From positions 62,001 through 126,000 of the forward strand of contig NZ_JAAXPV010000001.1 in the NCBI RefSeq assembly GCF_012396615.1: a DNA stretch of 64,000 bases, in the 5' to 3' direction. Position 1 is the stretch's first letter. Every line of letters starts with the position of its first letter. The position numbers and the translations under genes were made by a program. The DNA comes from Rothia terrae (lineage in GTDB: Bacteria; Actinomycetota; Actinomycetes; Actinomycetales; Micrococcaceae). This document shows positions 18,183-29,635 of this stretch, in pieces. The notes under the pieces are model-generated. The model saw only the letters and a program-made list of their open reading frames with translations, was not told the DNA's origin and ran no database searches.

Positions 18183-19778
18183 CTACGCGGCTCTAGTAAC
18201 ACGTTGCAATGTTTCTGTGGCCTTCGCATCGTACCGATGAGCACCAGCGCGTAAACCGAGCATGATGCTGGCACAGCCGATGACTAAGCAGGCAACCGCC
18301 CCAACCCAACCCCACAGAGAATTACTGGTGAATTCTTGGACGCCCCAAAACACTAGACCGGGAATGCTAGTGGCCAGCAAGACCAGCATGTAGCCGGCAC
18401 GAGCAATTCCCTTAGAAAAACCGTCCGGATTACGCTGAGTTTTCCAGGGGCTGGTTCCCGGCGGTGGCGTTGGCAAAGTAATCACCATATCCATGTATGC
18501 ACCCAAACCAATGCCGTTGAGAAGCATCATCACCGATAGCCCCATCATGATCGGCAATGACGCGTATTCCCCGCTCACAAACGCCATCAGCAAGGTACCC
18601 AGCACAATGATGGGGAACATCACAACCAGGACGCCGGTTGCACGGCCGATGCGGTCATCGATACCGCGCAGCGGTGCAAGAACGTGCATTGAAAAGGCCG
18701 AATTATCATACGAGACCAGGTATGCAAATAGATAGCCTGCCATCGCCGGGAGAAAGACAACGAGAAAGAAGTTTGTTCCGCCGCTCTCCCCATTCACGTA
18801 AATAGCCGAATTCATCATGGCGAAAGTGATGTAGAACGCTGGAATCATCACCACCATAAAGCTTGCCCTAGGATCTTTGAGGATGGTGAGAACTGTTCTG
18901 GCTGCAATAGCGCCGCGCGGGGTGGCGGGGAATTTACCGAGCAACCCAAGATCTCCCGTTTTTACAGATTTGGTTGCTACGTTCCCTGCGTATGCGCTCA
19001 CGTTACGCATAGTCTTGGCAAGGTGACGATGCCACAGCCACCACGCCACCGTAGCGTAGATAACGGAAAGCATCAGGCACAGCGAAGCACCACCCCACTG
19101 CCCTTTCACGAGGTGAGCGGGAATACCCCAGAAGGACGCTAGCGGAGTGAAGCTCACCGCATCGACAATCCACGGTGCTCGCTCCCAGAGCGCTACCAAA
19201 CCGGTGCTTGCGAATCCCAGAAGTGGTCCGGCCGCAATCAGCAGTAGAAAAGCGAGAGTGTTCATGAGCTGCGAAGATCGGCGGTTAGACCGCAATCTCA
19301 AGCTCACCACGGTAATAAATCGCGAAACAGCAATCGTAGTTACGCAGGCCAACACGAAAGCCGATAAAAAGCCCAAAATCGCCAGTGGTGCATGCAAAAG
19401 ACTCAAGACCATTGCGAGCATAAACAATAGCGTGATGATGCCCGGCAAACCGATGAACGCACCAATAAATTGGCCAAGCTGAAGGTCCTTGGTGCGAATC
19501 GGATAAGCCACCAGCCGGCCGGGGTCAAGCGTGGCATCGGCACCTGAGACCACCAAGGGCACGACCCACCACAAAAGGCTGATGACGGCACCGGCCCCCA
19601 CCAAAAAAGTAAAGACAGCATCGGGATTACCGCTCAGCATCACGGCGACAAAAGAAAAACCCACTAGGCCGCCCAAAGCGTAAAGCGCGCCAAAGATGAT
19701 GCCAACCCACGCCCACGGATTTTTCCGGAAACCAGCTTTAAAGTACGCCCATTTTAGCTTTACAAGGACTGCAACCAT
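18183..19778 (-). CDS. ABC exporter permease
   Basis: A 531-residue membrane protein with roughly a dozen hydrophobic segments and no ATPase motif. It overlaps the end of the ATP-binding gene by 19 nt, so the two are coupled and form one exporter. The sequence resembles large actinobacterial ABC-2-like permeases whose substrates are unknown. The last segment (GWVGAVACLVIGCASIMLG) lies close to the C-terminus. Confidence 0.8.
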   Translation of the reverse strand: MVAVLVKLKWAYFKAGFRKNPWAWVGIIFGALYALGGLVGFSFVAVMLSGNPDAVFTFLVGAGAVISLLWWVVPLVVSGADATLDPGRLVAYPIRTKDLQLGQFIGAFIGLPGIITLLFMLAMVLSLLHAPLAILGFLSAFVLACVTTIAVSRFITVVSLRLRSNRRSSQLMNTLAFLLLIAAGPLLGFASTGLVALWERAPWIVDAVSFTPLASFWGIPAHLVKGQWGGASLCLMLSVIYATVAWWLWHRHLAKTMRNVSAYAGNVATKSVKTGDLGLLGKFPATPRGAIAARTVLTILKDPRASFMVVMIPAFYITFAMMNSAIYVNGESGGTNFFLVVFLPAMAGYLFAYLVSYDNSAFSMHVLAPLRGIDDRIGRATGVLVVMFPIIVLGTLLMAFVSGEYASLPIMMGLSVMMLLNGIGLGAYMDMVITLPTPPPGTSPWKTQRNPDGFSKGIARAGYMLVLLATSIPGLVFWGVQEFTSNSLWGWVGAVACLVIGCASIMLGLRAGAHRYDAKATETLQRVTRAA

Positions 19779-20695
19779 GAAAGACCCTCACCACCTTCGT
19801 GTCGCCCGCCAACCAAAGAGATAAACCGCTCTTCTAAGCTCAGCCCGCCACGAACTTCCCCGGTAGTTCCAGCGGCCAACAAGCGTCCGTCATTCATAAT
19901 CGCCACATGATCGCACAAACGCTGCACTAGATCCATGACATGCGATGAGAGAATCACTGTTCCACCGCGAGCAACAAATGCTTTGAGTATGTCCTGAATA
20001 TTCGACGCCGACACCGGGTCAACAGCCTCAAAAGGCTCATCGAGCACGAGCAAAGACGGCGCGTGTATCATCGCTGCTGCCAGAGCAACTTTCTTGGTCA
20101 TACCGGCTGAATAGTCCGCCACGATGCGACCGGCAGCATCCTGTAAATCCATCGCACGCAGAAGATCAGCGGTGCGAGAAGCAACCGTCTTCTCATCCAA
20201 ACCGTGCAACCGGCCAGCATACGTAATCAATTGTTCGCCGGTGAGGCGGTCAAAGAGGAAAACACCATCGGGCAACACGCCAACTTTACGTTTTGCATCC
20301 AATGGCTGACTCCACACATCGACACCGGCTATGCGCACGGTGCCTTCGGTAGGAGGCAGCATCCCGGTTGCCATCGACAGCGTAGTGGTCTTGCCGGCAC
20401 CGTTTCGGCCAACAAGTCCGAAAAATGAGCCGCGGGGAACAAACAGGTTGATGCCGTTCACAGCTACTTTGTCATCAAATACTTTGACGAGTCCGCTAAT
20501 CTCTAATGCGGCTTCGCCCACCGGTACGGTCTCAGGTTGCACCGGAGCCTGCTCATGGGCGGCGGCACTTTCTTGTTCGACCGGCACAGGGGACGCTTGC
20601 TTATCATGGTTGGTGTAGCTTCTGCTACGAGCTTCGTCTCTCCCTGTCAGCGGCAAGTTATCATGTGGTTCTTGAAAGTGATGTGGTTGTGTCAT
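19760..20695 (-). CDS. ABC transporter ATP-binding protein
   Basis: A 311-residue ATPase. It has Walker A GRNGAGKTT, an atypical signature YSAGMTKK (LSGGQ equivalent), and Walker B LLVLDEP. About 60 residues precede the domain and are charged and low in complexity. It powers the permease encoded next. The ATG lacks a Shine-Dalgarno sequence. TAGTGT lies exactly six bases upstream, which suggests a leaderless mRNA. Confidence 0.9.
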   Translation of the reverse strand: MTQPHHFQEPHDNLPLTGRDEARSRSYTNHDKQASPVPVEQESAAAHEQAPVQPETVPVGEAALEISGLVKVFDDKVAVNGINLFVPRGSFFGLVGRNGAGKTTTLSMATGMLPPTEGTVRIAGVDVWSQPLDAKRKVGVLPDGVFLFDRLTGEQLITYAGRLHGLDEKTVASRTADLLRAMDLQDAAGRIVADYSAGMTKKVALAAAMIHAPSLLVLDEPFEAVDPVSASNIQDILKAFVARGGTVILSSHVMDLVQRLCDHVAIMNDGRLLAAGTTGEVRGGLSLEERFISLVGGRHEGGEGLSWLQSL

Positions 20696-20707
20696 AGTTT
20701 CACACTA
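20696..20707 (-). promoter_or_regulatory. Predicted -10 box of the ABC operon, leaderless geometry
   Basis: On the minus strand TAGTGT, six bases, then ATG. The spacing is the same as at sbcD, pncB, nucS, argS and two other genes in this window. Confidence 0.5.
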
Positions 20708-20744
20708 ACCCATAAATAGTGACATCCACCTCATTCCAGGGGAT

Positions 20745-20785
20745 GAAAAAGGAGGCGAAACCGCAACAAGTGACTTCACCCCCTT
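20745..20785 (-). terminator. Intrinsic terminator of the thioredoxin/TPR gene
   Basis: On the minus strand an 11-bp stem (two G-U wobbles, 20749-20759 with 20775-20785) is followed by five T. It lies just after the stop at 20802. Confidence 0.6.
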
Positions 20786-20801
20786 GAGACCTATTCGGCT
20801 C

Positions 20802-21743
20802 TTAGAAAATAGCCATCATCAAATCGGCACGAGCCTTTGTGACGCGAGGATCTGCCGAACCCACCACCTCAAACAAGTCGAGCAGTCGCTGACGCACAAC
20901 ATTCTTGGTATCAGCATCTACCACCTTGAACAAAGAAATCAATCGGTTGAACGCATCCTCAACATGACCTCCGGTGACATCCAGATCGGCAACGTTCAAT
21001 GCCGCTTGGACATCGGTTGAGTCAGCCGCAGCTTTTTGACGCTCATCTGCCAGATTTAAACCGCTCACGCGCTCAAGCAGGCCCACCTGAGCCAGCCCGA
21101 TTTTCGCGTCCTTATCACCTGGATTTTCGTTGAGCGCCTGTTGATAAGCTACGCGAGCACCTTCGTAATCGCCAGCGTCAATTGCGTCCACCGCTTTTTG
21201 GTGCAGCGGCGGAAGAGGCTTTTCGTCTTCATCCGCAACATTCGGCTCGAATCCGCCGGGCAGCTGTTGCTGAGCAGCTACTTGAAGCACCTGCTGCAAC
21301 ACCTGGAGCATCTGTTCTTCGGTCACCTGCGAATTAAACATGGGAGCAGGCTGACCGTTAGTTACAGCTACAGCGGCGGGAACGCCCTGAATTTGGAAGG
21401 CCTGACCAATTTCAGGATGCTTGTTGGTATCGACCGCCGCAAGCAAGAGGTTGCCGCCTGCGGTATTGATAATGCGTTCTAAGGTGGCCAGAGTGTCTTT
21501 GGATGCCGGTGAGTGGTCAGCCCACATCACAAAGATGACTGCACCCTGGCTGGAGAGTTGCACGTACTTTTGAAAATCTTCTGCGCTTTCAACGTCAAAG
21601 CGCCAGCTAGGTTCTGAGGGTGCAGATGCTTGAGACTCAGAGGAAGGCGTCTGCGCAGAAACAGTCTGTGATAAGTCCATCGCGCCTCGAACTGACGCAG
21701 GAATGTTTTCTTCTGAAGGGGTTGGAACACCGGGGTTTGTCAT
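20802..21743 (-). CDS. Thioredoxin-fold/TPR protein (YbbN/CnoX-like co-chaperone)
   Basis: A 313-residue cytosolic protein. A thioredoxin fold spans about 50-160, but the redox CxxC is absent: the site reads ADHSPASK. The domain therefore cannot act as a normal disulfide reductase. The C-terminal part carries TPR-like helices (GDYEGARVAYQQALNENPGDK). This matches the actinobacterial homologue of YbbN/CnoX (Rv1324), which lies in the same region in mycobacteria. A holdase or chaperone-transfer role is inferred. The ATG at 21743 has GAGGAG; the frame to 21854 is upstream read-through. Confidence 0.85.
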   Translation of the reverse strand: MTNPGVPTPSEENIPASVRGAMDLSQTVSAQTPSSESQASAPSEPSWRFDVESAEDFQKYVQLSSQGAVIFVMWADHSPASKDTLATLERIINTAGGNLLLAAVDTNKHPEIGQAFQIQGVPAAVAVTNGQPAPMFNSQVTEEQMLQVLQQVLQVAAQQQLPGGFEPNVADEDEKPLPPLHQKAVDAIDAGDYEGARVAYQQALNENPGDKDAKIGLAQVGLLERVSGLNLADERQKAAADSTDVQAALNVADLDVTGGHVEDAFNRLISLFKVVDADTKNVVRQRLLDLFEVVGSADPRVTKARADLMMAIF

Positions 21744-21877
21744 GAAAAGCTCCTCACATTCTTTTTCTCTTACCGCCATTGTAAAAGGGATTGGATTTAA
21801 GACAGTGCCTCTCACGCCGCTGGCTGAATTAGAATAACTACAGATAGTCAACACACTGCGCAGAAAAGTTCAGGTTC

Positions 21878-23137
21878 ATGTCAGAGAAACGCCCTTTTAC
21901 TCACGCTCAACAAATGCTTCGCGCTACTTTTAAGCGCGGACAAGAGCAGCGTGCGGCTGCAACTCGTGCCCCGGAACCCAGGTTTACCGAAAAGTTTGAA
22001 GACAGTGAGACGACCCCACAACCTACTTCAGCAGACAAGGTAGTACCGTGGTCGGGTCAGAACCAATCAGCTAACTATTCTGCATCAAGCACTATCGCTA
22101 ATCCCCTATACTTTGGCTTTTGGGCTACGGCCGGTGTGGGATTTGCGCTACTTGTTTTCTATATCCTCATGAATATAGGAGCCCTCGGTGGGTGGATTAC
22201 TGGTGCGGTTTTCATCGCTTTAGGACTTGATCCCGCTGTTCGTAAATTTGAGTCCTGGGGCCTTCCCCGCGGGGCCGGTGTTACGGCCGTCATCCTTGCG
22301 TTTGTGGGCGTTGTCGTAGCCTTTTTCACCCTGATTATCCCGATGATTGGCCGTCAGGCAGTTTCGTTCATCAATAGTTTTCCTGCAGCTTTTGAAGATT
22401 TTCTCAACTCTGATTTTTTCAAAAACCTTGACCGGCAGTTCAGTATTCGCGCGTCGGTTGATAATGAAGTTCAGGACGCGTTTGCACATATGACGCAGGA
22501 TTCTTCAACCGTCAGCGGCTTTTTCAACGGTCTGGTGACAGCAGGAACAACCCTGGCTGAGCTCACCACCGGCACCATTGTGGTGCTCATTTTGTCCATC
22601 TATTTCTTAGCGTCCCTTCCCATTATTAAAAACTGGGGTGTGCGTTTGGCACCGGCCTCCAAACGTCATCGGGTGCGCGATCTGACGGAAAAAATTACTC
22701 ATTCTGTGGGCCAGTACGTGGCTGGTCAGGCTCTTGTCGCTTTTCTCAATGCCACCTACGCGTTGATTGTCATGCTCATTATCGGGGCACCGTTTCCGCT
22801 TTTGCTAGCTCTTTTTGTGCTGATTTTGACCTTCATTCCTTTGGTCGGTCCCATCTCAGCTCTGATTCTCGTTTCCACTCTGTGCCTGCTGGTGAGCTGG
22901 AAAACAGCTCTCATCTTCGCTATCTGCCACCTAATTTATCTGCAGCTCGAGGCCTACCTTATTTCACCGCGCATCATGTCTAAAACCGTTGCAGTTCCCG
23001 GTGGTCTTGCCATCATTGCAGTCGCTGCGGGTGGCGCACTGTGGGGCGTGTTGGGTGCTCTGATTGCTATTCCGGTGGCCGCGTCCCTTCTCATTTTGGT
23101 ACGTGAGGTCTTTATCCCCGTACAAGATAAAAAATAA
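21878..23137 (+). CDS. AI-2E family transporter (PerM/YdiK type)
   Basis: A 419-residue membrane protein. A charged cytosolic N-terminus of about 80 residues is followed by about eight hydrophobic segments. Conserved family regions are seen: LILTFIPLVGP near the middle and YLISPRIMSKTVAVPGG toward the end. Proteins of this family export autoinducer-2 in a few cases and act as ion antiporters in others, so the substrate is open. Only a weak CAGG precedes the ATG. It diverges from the thioredoxin/TPR gene. Confidence 0.88.
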   Translation: MSEKRPFTHAQQMLRATFKRGQEQRAAATRAPEPRFTEKFEDSETTPQPTSADKVVPWSGQNQSANYSASSTIANPLYFGFWATAGVGFALLVFYILMNIGALGGWITGAVFIALGLDPAVRKFESWGLPRGAGVTAVILAFVGVVVAFFTLIIPMIGRQAVSFINSFPAAFEDFLNSDFFKNLDRQFSIRASVDNEVQDAFAHMTQDSSTVSGFFNGLVTAGTTLAELTTGTIVVLILSIYFLASLPIIKNWGVRLAPASKRHRVRDLTEKITHSVGQYVAGQALVAFLNATYALIVMLIIGAPFPLLLALFVLILTFIPLVGPISALILVSTLCLLVSWKTALIFAICHLIYLQLEAYLISPRIMSKTVAVPGGLAIIAVAAGGALWGVLGALIAIPVAASLLILVREVFIPVQDKK

Positions 23138-23150
23138 AATTCCGGTCAGA

Positions 23151-23192
23151 AAAAGGCGGGCTACTTTCGCTAGAGAAGGTAGCCCGCCTTTT
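23151..23192. terminator. Bidirectional intrinsic terminator
   Basis: A 14-bp stem (AAAAGGCGGGCTAC at 23151 with its complement ending at 23192) lies between the AI-2E gene and the convergent small gene at 23209. Confidence 0.8.
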
Positions 23193-23208
23193 ATTTTAAG
23201 GATGTGCT

Positions 23209-23535
23209 TTAGTAAGGACGCCGTGTCTGCCAGCATTTTTGATGCCAGTGGCGACGTTCTTCAATGGCTCGCTCTCGTCCAAACATATGGTCATCCTGCC
23301 ACGCCACGAGATGGGCAACCCCTGGCTTAATCTGCCGGTGACAGCCGGGGCATTTGTAGGTCTTGAGGGCATTGACGGACGCGATATAGACAACAAACCA
23401 GTCGCCATCGGCCGCCGATTCGATGCGCGGAGTGGGGTCAAGAATACGCGAAATATCGCGTCCTGATGCAGGACGCGGTTTCTGCCACTTGCTCAAATTT
23501 GAGGGGGTGCGCGTTCGATTATTTTTCTTGCCCAT
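23209..23535 (-). CDS. Conserved small actinobacterial protein with CxxC/HxxxC
   Basis: A 108-residue basic protein. CPGCH in the middle and HWHQKCW near the end could form one zinc site. Database entries for similar proteins are often labelled ATP/GTP-binding, but I see no nucleotide motif here. It diverges from nucS over about 100 bp, an arrangement found in related actinobacteria. A nucleic-acid-related role is a guess from composition and neighbour. Confidence 0.75.
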   Translation of the reverse strand: MGKKNNRTRTPSNLSKWQKPRPASGRDISRILDPTPRIESAADGDWFVVYIASVNALKTYKCPGCHRQIKPGVAHLVAWQDDHMFGRERAIEERRHWHQKCWQTRRPY

Positions 23536-23629
23536 ACAACCAATCTTCGCATACTTACAGTTCCTGCGGCATTATGCATCTCACGCATCAGCTGATCATT
23601 GCGGCATAGAAACCACAAACACGATGCGC

Positions 23630-23641
23630 TAAGGTTGTACG
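23630..23641 (+). promoter_or_regulatory. Predicted -10 box of nucS, leaderless geometry
   Basis: TAAGGT at 23630-23635, six bases, then the GTG start of nucS at 23642. No ribosome-binding site is present. Confidence 0.5.
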
Positions 23642-24358
23642 GTGCGTTTAGTAATTGCAACTTGCTCAGTAGATTATGAAGGTCGACTTCGTGCCCATTT
23701 GCCCCGCGCCAAGCGCTTGCTCATGGTCAAGAACGACGGCTCAGTGCTCATCCACTCAGATGGCGGCTCCTATAAGCCTCTCAACTGGATGAGCCCTCCT
23801 GCGCGCTTGCATATCGCACCGCGCGAGGAATTCGAGGGCACTACCATCGGCGAAGATATGGATGCCGATGTCAAAGAGCTGTGGACGGTTCAAGCAGCTA
23901 AAACCGATGACCGTTTAGTAATTCGCATCTACGATAAAGAACATGATTCTGCACATGAGCTGGGTATTGATCCCGGTCTCATCAAAGACGGTGTCGAAGC
24001 TGATTTGCAGCGTCTGTTAGCTGAACAGATTGAAATCCTCGGCACCGGCCATCAGTTAGTACGACGCGAATATCCCACTGCCATCGGCCCTGTCGATATT
24101 CTGGCGCGCGATGTCAATGGTGCTACGGTTGCGATCGAGCTCAAACGTGTGGGTGATATTGACGGCGTTGAGCAGCTCACCCGTTACTTGGAACTTCTCA
24201 ATCGCGATCCCCTCTTGCGTCCGGTCAAGGGAATTTTCGCAGCACAGCGCATTAAGCCGCAGGCACGCACACTCGCAGAAGACCGCGGTATTCGTTGTGT
24301 CTCGCTAGACTACGATGCGATGCGCGGTGTAGACGATGTAGAGGCACGCCTGTTCTAA
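23642..24358 (+). CDS. nucS: Mismatch-specific endonuclease NucS (EndoMS)
   Basis: A 238-residue nuclease that replaces MutS/MutL mismatch repair in most actinobacteria. It cuts both strands at mismatches and works with the sliding clamp. The N-terminal DNA-binding domain ([28 protein letters not shown]) is clear. The C-terminal RecB-like nuclease carries GPVDILARD and AIELKRVG, supplying the catalytic Asp and the ExK pair. The GTG start looks leaderless. Length is close to that of the mycobacterial enzyme. Confidence 0.96.
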   Translation: MRLVIATCSVDYEGRLRAHLPRAKRLLMVKNDGSVLIHSDGGSYKPLNWMSPPARLHIAPREEFEGTTIGEDMDADVKELWTVQAAKTDDRLVIRIYDKEHDSAHELGIDPGLIKDGVEADLQRLLAEQIEILGTGHQLVRREYPTAIGPVDILARDVNGATVAIELKRVGDIDGVEQLTRYLELLNRDPLLRPVKGIFAAQRIKPQARTLAEDRGIRCVSLDYDAMRGVDDVEARLF

Positions 24359-24419
24359 ATACAGCGCCGGAGCTGGGTGTTAGTTGCGCGTTTTGGTGAA
24401 CTCTCCAGCACGGGTGCGC

Positions 24420-24962
24420 CTACTGGCGTTCATCACCAACAGAACCGTCGATAGCCTCACGTAAAAAGTCTGCGTGTCCCAGGTGACGTGCCCACTCCTC
24501 CACGAGGTGCACAGCCACCCACCGGATATTCACGATTTCGCCTTCAGCAGCTAAAATTTTATCGTCCCAATTTCGGGTAGACAGTAGCTCATGTGTCTTT
24601 TTACACGATTCTAAAAGCCCTGTCACAAGGCTTTCAGTGTCTTGTTCTAACGCCCAATGAAACTCAGCATCTGCATCCTGCGTGAAATCAAGGTGGCTCC
24701 ATTGCGGCATCTTGTCTCTGCCTTGAACTCTCTCTTCACGCCAATAGTCCTCCACCCACCACAGATGAGCTATCAAAGACTTGAGCGTCAAGCTGGACGG
24801 CTTGACCCGGCAGTTAAGGTCGCGATCAGAGAGTACACTTCCATCAGCACGGACGAGTTTGTTGAAAAATACTTGCTGCTGATAAGCGAGAAACCCAAGT
24901 ATAGTTTGCTTCTCATCAGAAAGCAGCGGCGGTTCTTCTAGGGTCATCATTTCTAAGCTCAC
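24420..24962 (-). CDS. DinB/DUF664 family protein
   Basis: A 180-residue four-helix-bundle protein of the DinB superfamily. The histidines expected to bind the metal are in LIAHLWWVEDYW and HLVEEWARHLGHADFLREAID. Many actinobacterial members are mycothiol-dependent S-transferases or isomerases, which fits the mycothiol-linked gene at the left edge. The specific reaction is unknown. It begins with GTG at 24962. TATACT lies eight bases upstream, so the leader would be about 2 nt at most. Confidence 0.85.
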   Translation of the reverse strand: MSLEMMTLEEPPLLSDEKQTILGFLAYQQQVFFNKLVRADGSVLSDRDLNCRVKPSSLTLKSLIAHLWWVEDYWREERVQGRDKMPQWSHLDFTQDADAEFHWALEQDTESLVTGLLESCKKTHELLSTRNWDDKILAAEGEIVNIRWVAVHLVEEWARHLGHADFLREAIDGSVGDERQ

Positions 24963-24998
24963 GATATTTCAGTATAGTTTTCAAATCCCCAGGTATAG

Positions 24999-25035
24999 CA
25001 AAGCGCCCACCTTCACGCAGAAAGTGGGCGCTTTG
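24999..25035. terminator. Terminator at the end of the ATP synthase operon
   Basis: A perfect 12-bp stem (CAAAGCGCCCAC with its complement, 24999-25010 and 25024-25035) closes a 13-nt loop downstream of atpC. The T-run is weak. Confidence 0.7.
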
Positions 25036-25051
25036 ATAAAGACTTCTAAGA

Positions 25052-25309
25052 TTAGATCTTAGCGTGCTTAGCTGCGATGGTAACGCGATCGTTAGAGACG
25101 GTCAAAAAACCTTCGTGCAAACGAGTCGTCACCTTTTCACCGCTGACGGGTTGGATCAAGAGTTCGCCGTCTTCAGCAAGCAGCGCGCAGGTAGGAATGT
25201 GGCCTGCCATGATGCCGATATCACCGTTACGGGTGCGTGCTCGAACATACTTAGCTTCGCCTACCCACACGACTGATTCGCGGGATACGACCTCTACCTT
25301 GAGCGCCAT
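25052..25309 (-). CDS. atpC: F1Fo ATP synthase epsilon subunit, short form
   Basis: An 85-residue subunit of the central stalk. The whole beta-sandwich is present: VEVVSRESVVW at the start, then GDIGIMAGHIP, then a final strand VTIAAKHAKI. The chain stops there, so the C-terminal helical hairpin found in 130-140-residue epsilon subunits is missing. That hairpin is the part that inhibits ATP hydrolysis in other bacteria. Short epsilon subunits occur in related actinobacteria. No frameshift or continuing frame explains the end. It starts 2 nt after atpD. Confidence 0.95.
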   Translation of the reverse strand: MALKVEVVSRESVVWVGEAKYVRARTRNGDIGIMAGHIPTCALLAEDGELLIQPVSGEKVTTRLHEGFLTVSNDRVTIAAKHAKI

Positions 25310-25311
25310 GA

Positions 25312-26784
<1,473 letters not shown>

Positions 26785-26834
26785 TTACCTGGTTAAGATT
26801 GAAGATTTGGTTGAAGCAATTTTCCTAAAAATGC

Positions 26835-27761
26835 TTAGGAGGCGAGGGCGTCCGCGCCACTAACAATTTCCGAAAGCTCCTGAGTAATCGCAGCCTGACG
26901 AGCGTTGTTCATCAATCGCTTGTACTTCTTGATGAGCTCGTCGGCGTTATCGCCAGCAGACTTCATTGCACGCTGGCGAGATGCCAACTCAGACGCTGCT
27001 GCTTCAAGCAGACATGCGTACAGTCGTGAAGCGATGTAACGGGGCAAGAGTTCATCAAGAACTTCTTGCGGGCTAGGCTCGAATTCGAAGGCAGAATTCT
27101 GGGTGAACTGGTCGTCCTCAAGCTGCTGGCCAGGAACAATCTGCTCACCAAAATCGCGTGCCTCAGCAACGGCCAAAGGCAACAGGCGCAAAATCGTGGT
27201 TTCCTGAGTAACCATTGATACGAACTCGGTGTACACGATGTGCAAATCGTCAACGCCGCCCTGCTCGTAGGGACGCGAGTATGCATCAAGCAGTGCATCG
27301 CGGATCTCTACGGCCATATCAATATTGGGGTTATCAGTATTGCCCTCCCATGCGCGTTCGTATGAACGTTCACGGAAATCAAAGTATGACTTTGCCTTGC
27401 GACCTACGAGGTACAGCTGCACCTCGCGACCCTCGGAACGCAACTTCTCAATCAAGGATTCAGTCTTTTTCAAAACTGATGCCGAGTATGAACCTGCAAG
27501 ACCGCGGTCAGATGCCAAAACCAAGACAGCTGAGCGACGCGAGTTCGCACTGCGGTTGATGAGCGGATGCGAAATTGAGTTCTGTGTCGCAATAGCAGTT
27601 ACAGCCTTAGTCAACGCATCTGCGTAGGGGCTAGCTGCATCTGCACTTTTACGAGCCTTGTTAATACGTGAGGTCGCGATCATCTCCATCGCCTTGAAGA
27701 TTTTCTTCATAGACGATGTCGAAGCAATCTTTTGACGGTAAACCCTAATCTGGGCTCCCAT
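26835..27761 (-). CDS. atpG: F1Fo ATP synthase gamma subunit
   Basis: A 308-residue rotor subunit. N- and C-terminal helices ([20 protein letters not shown] and [22 protein letters not shown]) form the coiled coil inside the F1 ring. The ATG at 27761 has AAAGGA 6 nt upstream; the longer frame to 27815 is upstream read-through. About 20 residues of a charged loop ([12 protein letters not shown]) are inserted relative to E. coli, as in other actinobacteria. Confidence 0.97.
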   Translation of the reverse strand: MGAQIRVYRQKIASTSSMKKIFKAMEMIATSRINKARKSADAASPYADALTKAVTAIATQNSISHPLINRSANSRRSAVLVLASDRGLAGSYSASVLKKTESLIEKLRSEGREVQLYLVGRKAKSYFDFRERSYERAWEGNTDNPNIDMAVEIRDALLDAYSRPYEQGGVDDLHIVYTEFVSMVTQETTILRLLPLAVAEARDFGEQIVPGQQLEDDQFTQNSAFEFEPSPQEVLDELLPRYIASRLYACLLEAAASELASRQRAMKSAGDNADELIKKYKRLMNNARQAAITQELSEIVSGADALAS

Positions 27762-27836
27762 GAAGCTTCCTTTCTGATCCGGTGTAGTTTGTGGCTCACC
27801 GTGACGATGAGCCACAAATTACATGATCAATAATCG

Positions 27837-29462
27837 CTAACCGATGGTTTCCTGTGACACGTCAGAGTCAGAAGCAGGCTGGAATTCTTCATGACCAGCT
27901 GCAACCAAGTGGCTTGAACCCTCTGAACGGAAGTCACGCTTGACAACCTCAACAGCGTCCTTAAGAGCTGCCAGAGTGTCGTCTTCAAGCTTGCCTGAAG
28001 CACCGATGCTATCGAGAACTGAGGTGCTACGACGCAGGTAGTCAATGAACTCAGATTCGAAACGCAAAACGTCTGAAACTTCCAAGTGATCCAGGTGGCC
28101 GTTGGTACCCGCCCAGATTGAAACAACCTGCTCTTCAACTGCGTACGGGGTGTACTGCGGCTGACGTAGAAGTTCCATCAAACGAGCACCACGAGTGAGC
28201 TGCTGCTTTGAAGCGTCGTCCAAGTCAGATGCAAACATTGCGAATGCTTCCATTGAACGGTACTGAGCGAGCTCAAGCTTGAGGGTACCTGAAACCTTCT
28301 TCATTGCCTTTGTCTGCGCAGCACCACCAACGCGTGACACCGAGACACCCACGTCAACTGCGGGACGCTGGTTAGCGTTGAAGAGGTCTGACTGCAAGAA
28401 GATCTGACCGTCAGTAATTGAAATAACGTTGGTCGGAATGAAGGCTGAAACGTCGTTAGCCTTGGTTTCAATGATCGGGAAGCCGGTCATTGAACCTGCC
28501 CCGAGTTCGTCTGACAGCTTTGCACAACGCTCAAGAAGGCGTGAGTGCAAGTAGAAGACGTCACCGGGGTAAGCTTCGCGTCCCGGCGGGCGGCGAAGAA
28601 GAAGTGACACTGCACGGTAAGCTTCTGCCTGCTTTGACAAATCGTCAAAGATGATCAGAACGTGCTTGCCGCCGTACATCCAGTGCTGACCGATTGCTGA
28701 ACCGGTGTAGGGTGCCAAGTACTTGAAGCCAGCAGCATCTGATGCGGGTGATGCAACAATGGTGGTGTATTCAAGTGCGCCCTGTGCCTCAAGGGTTGAG
28801 CGAACTGATGCGATGGTTGATGCCTTCTGGCCAACCGCCACGTAGATGCAACGAACCTGCTTGTTGACGTCGCCCGATTCCCAGTTAGCTTTCTGGTTCA
28901 GAATTGCGTCAACAGCGATAGCGGTCTTACCGGTCTGGCGGTCACCAATGATGAGCTGGCGCTGACCACGACCAATCGGAATCATTGCGTCGATAGCCTT
29001 GAGACCGGTCTGCAAAGGTTCGTGAACTGACTTACGCATGGTAACGTCAGGTGCCTGGAGCTCCAGTGCGCGGCGGCCTTCAGCGTTGATGGGACCGAGG
29101 TCGTCAATGGGCTGACCCAGGGGATCAACTACACGACCAAGGAATTCATCACCCACAGGAACAGACAGAACCTCACCGGTGCGGTGAACTGCCTGGCCCT
29201 CTTCGATACCGGTGAAGTCACCCAAGATGATGACACCGATTTCGCGGGTATCCAAGTTTTGTGCAAGGCCCAAAGTGCCGTCTTCAAAGCGAAGCAGCTC
29301 ATTAGCCATTACTGAGGGAAGTCCCTCGACACGTGCGATGCCGTCGGACGCGGTTGCTACGCGACCCACCTCAACACGTTCTACGTTGCCGGGTTCGTAA
29401 GACGCCGCGAACTCATTCAGCGCATTACGGACGTCATCGGCGTTGATGGTCAAATCGGCCAT
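27837..29462 (-). CDS. atpA: F1Fo ATP synthase alpha subunit
   Basis: A 541-residue regulatory subunit that alternates with beta in F1. The P-loop GDRQTGKTA and the region [20 protein letters not shown] are intact. The C-terminus is extended by about 25 residues ending in SDVSQETIG, a common actinobacterial feature. AGGGA lies upstream of the ATG. The 173-bp gap to atpH is the longest in the operon and holds a hairpin. Confidence 0.98.
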   Translation of the reverse strand: MADLTINADDVRNALNEFAASYEPGNVERVEVGRVATASDGIARVEGLPSVMANELLRFEDGTLGLAQNLDTREIGVIILGDFTGIEEGQAVHRTGEVLSVPVGDEFLGRVVDPLGQPIDDLGPINAEGRRALELQAPDVTMRKSVHEPLQTGLKAIDAMIPIGRGQRQLIIGDRQTGKTAIAVDAILNQKANWESGDVNKQVRCIYVAVGQKASTIASVRSTLEAQGALEYTTIVASPASDAAGFKYLAPYTGSAIGQHWMYGGKHVLIIFDDLSKQAEAYRAVSLLLRRPPGREAYPGDVFYLHSRLLERCAKLSDELGAGSMTGFPIIETKANDVSAFIPTNVISITDGQIFLQSDLFNANQRPAVDVGVSVSRVGGAAQTKAMKKVSGTLKLELAQYRSMEAFAMFASDLDDASKQQLTRGARLMELLRQPQYTPYAVEEQVVSIWAGTNGHLDHLEVSDVLRFESEFIDYLRRSTSVLDSIGASGKLEDDTLAALKDAVEVVKRDFRSEGSSHLVAAGHEEFQPASDSDVSQETIG

Positions 29463-29538
29463 CTTGTGTCCCTGCTCTCCTAATTTGTGGTTCTGTACCG
29501 ATATACATCAGTTAGAACCGAATCTTGCTTGTGTGTTT

Positions 29539-29574
29539 TTCACGAAAACAGTCACCCATTGACTTTTTCGTGAA
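29539..29574. other. Hairpin between atpH and atpA
   Basis: TTCACGAAAA (29539-29548) pairs perfectly with TTTTCGTGAA (29565-29574). It lies in the long atpH-atpA gap and could slow transcription or set mRNA stability within the operon. No genuine T-run follows on the minus strand, so a full terminator is unlikely. Confidence 0.5.
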
Positions 29575-29635
29575 GAACAAACGAGTTGTATCTTCTAAAT
29601 CACCGTCTGCCTGCACAGAGGTCACCCGTTGGGTG

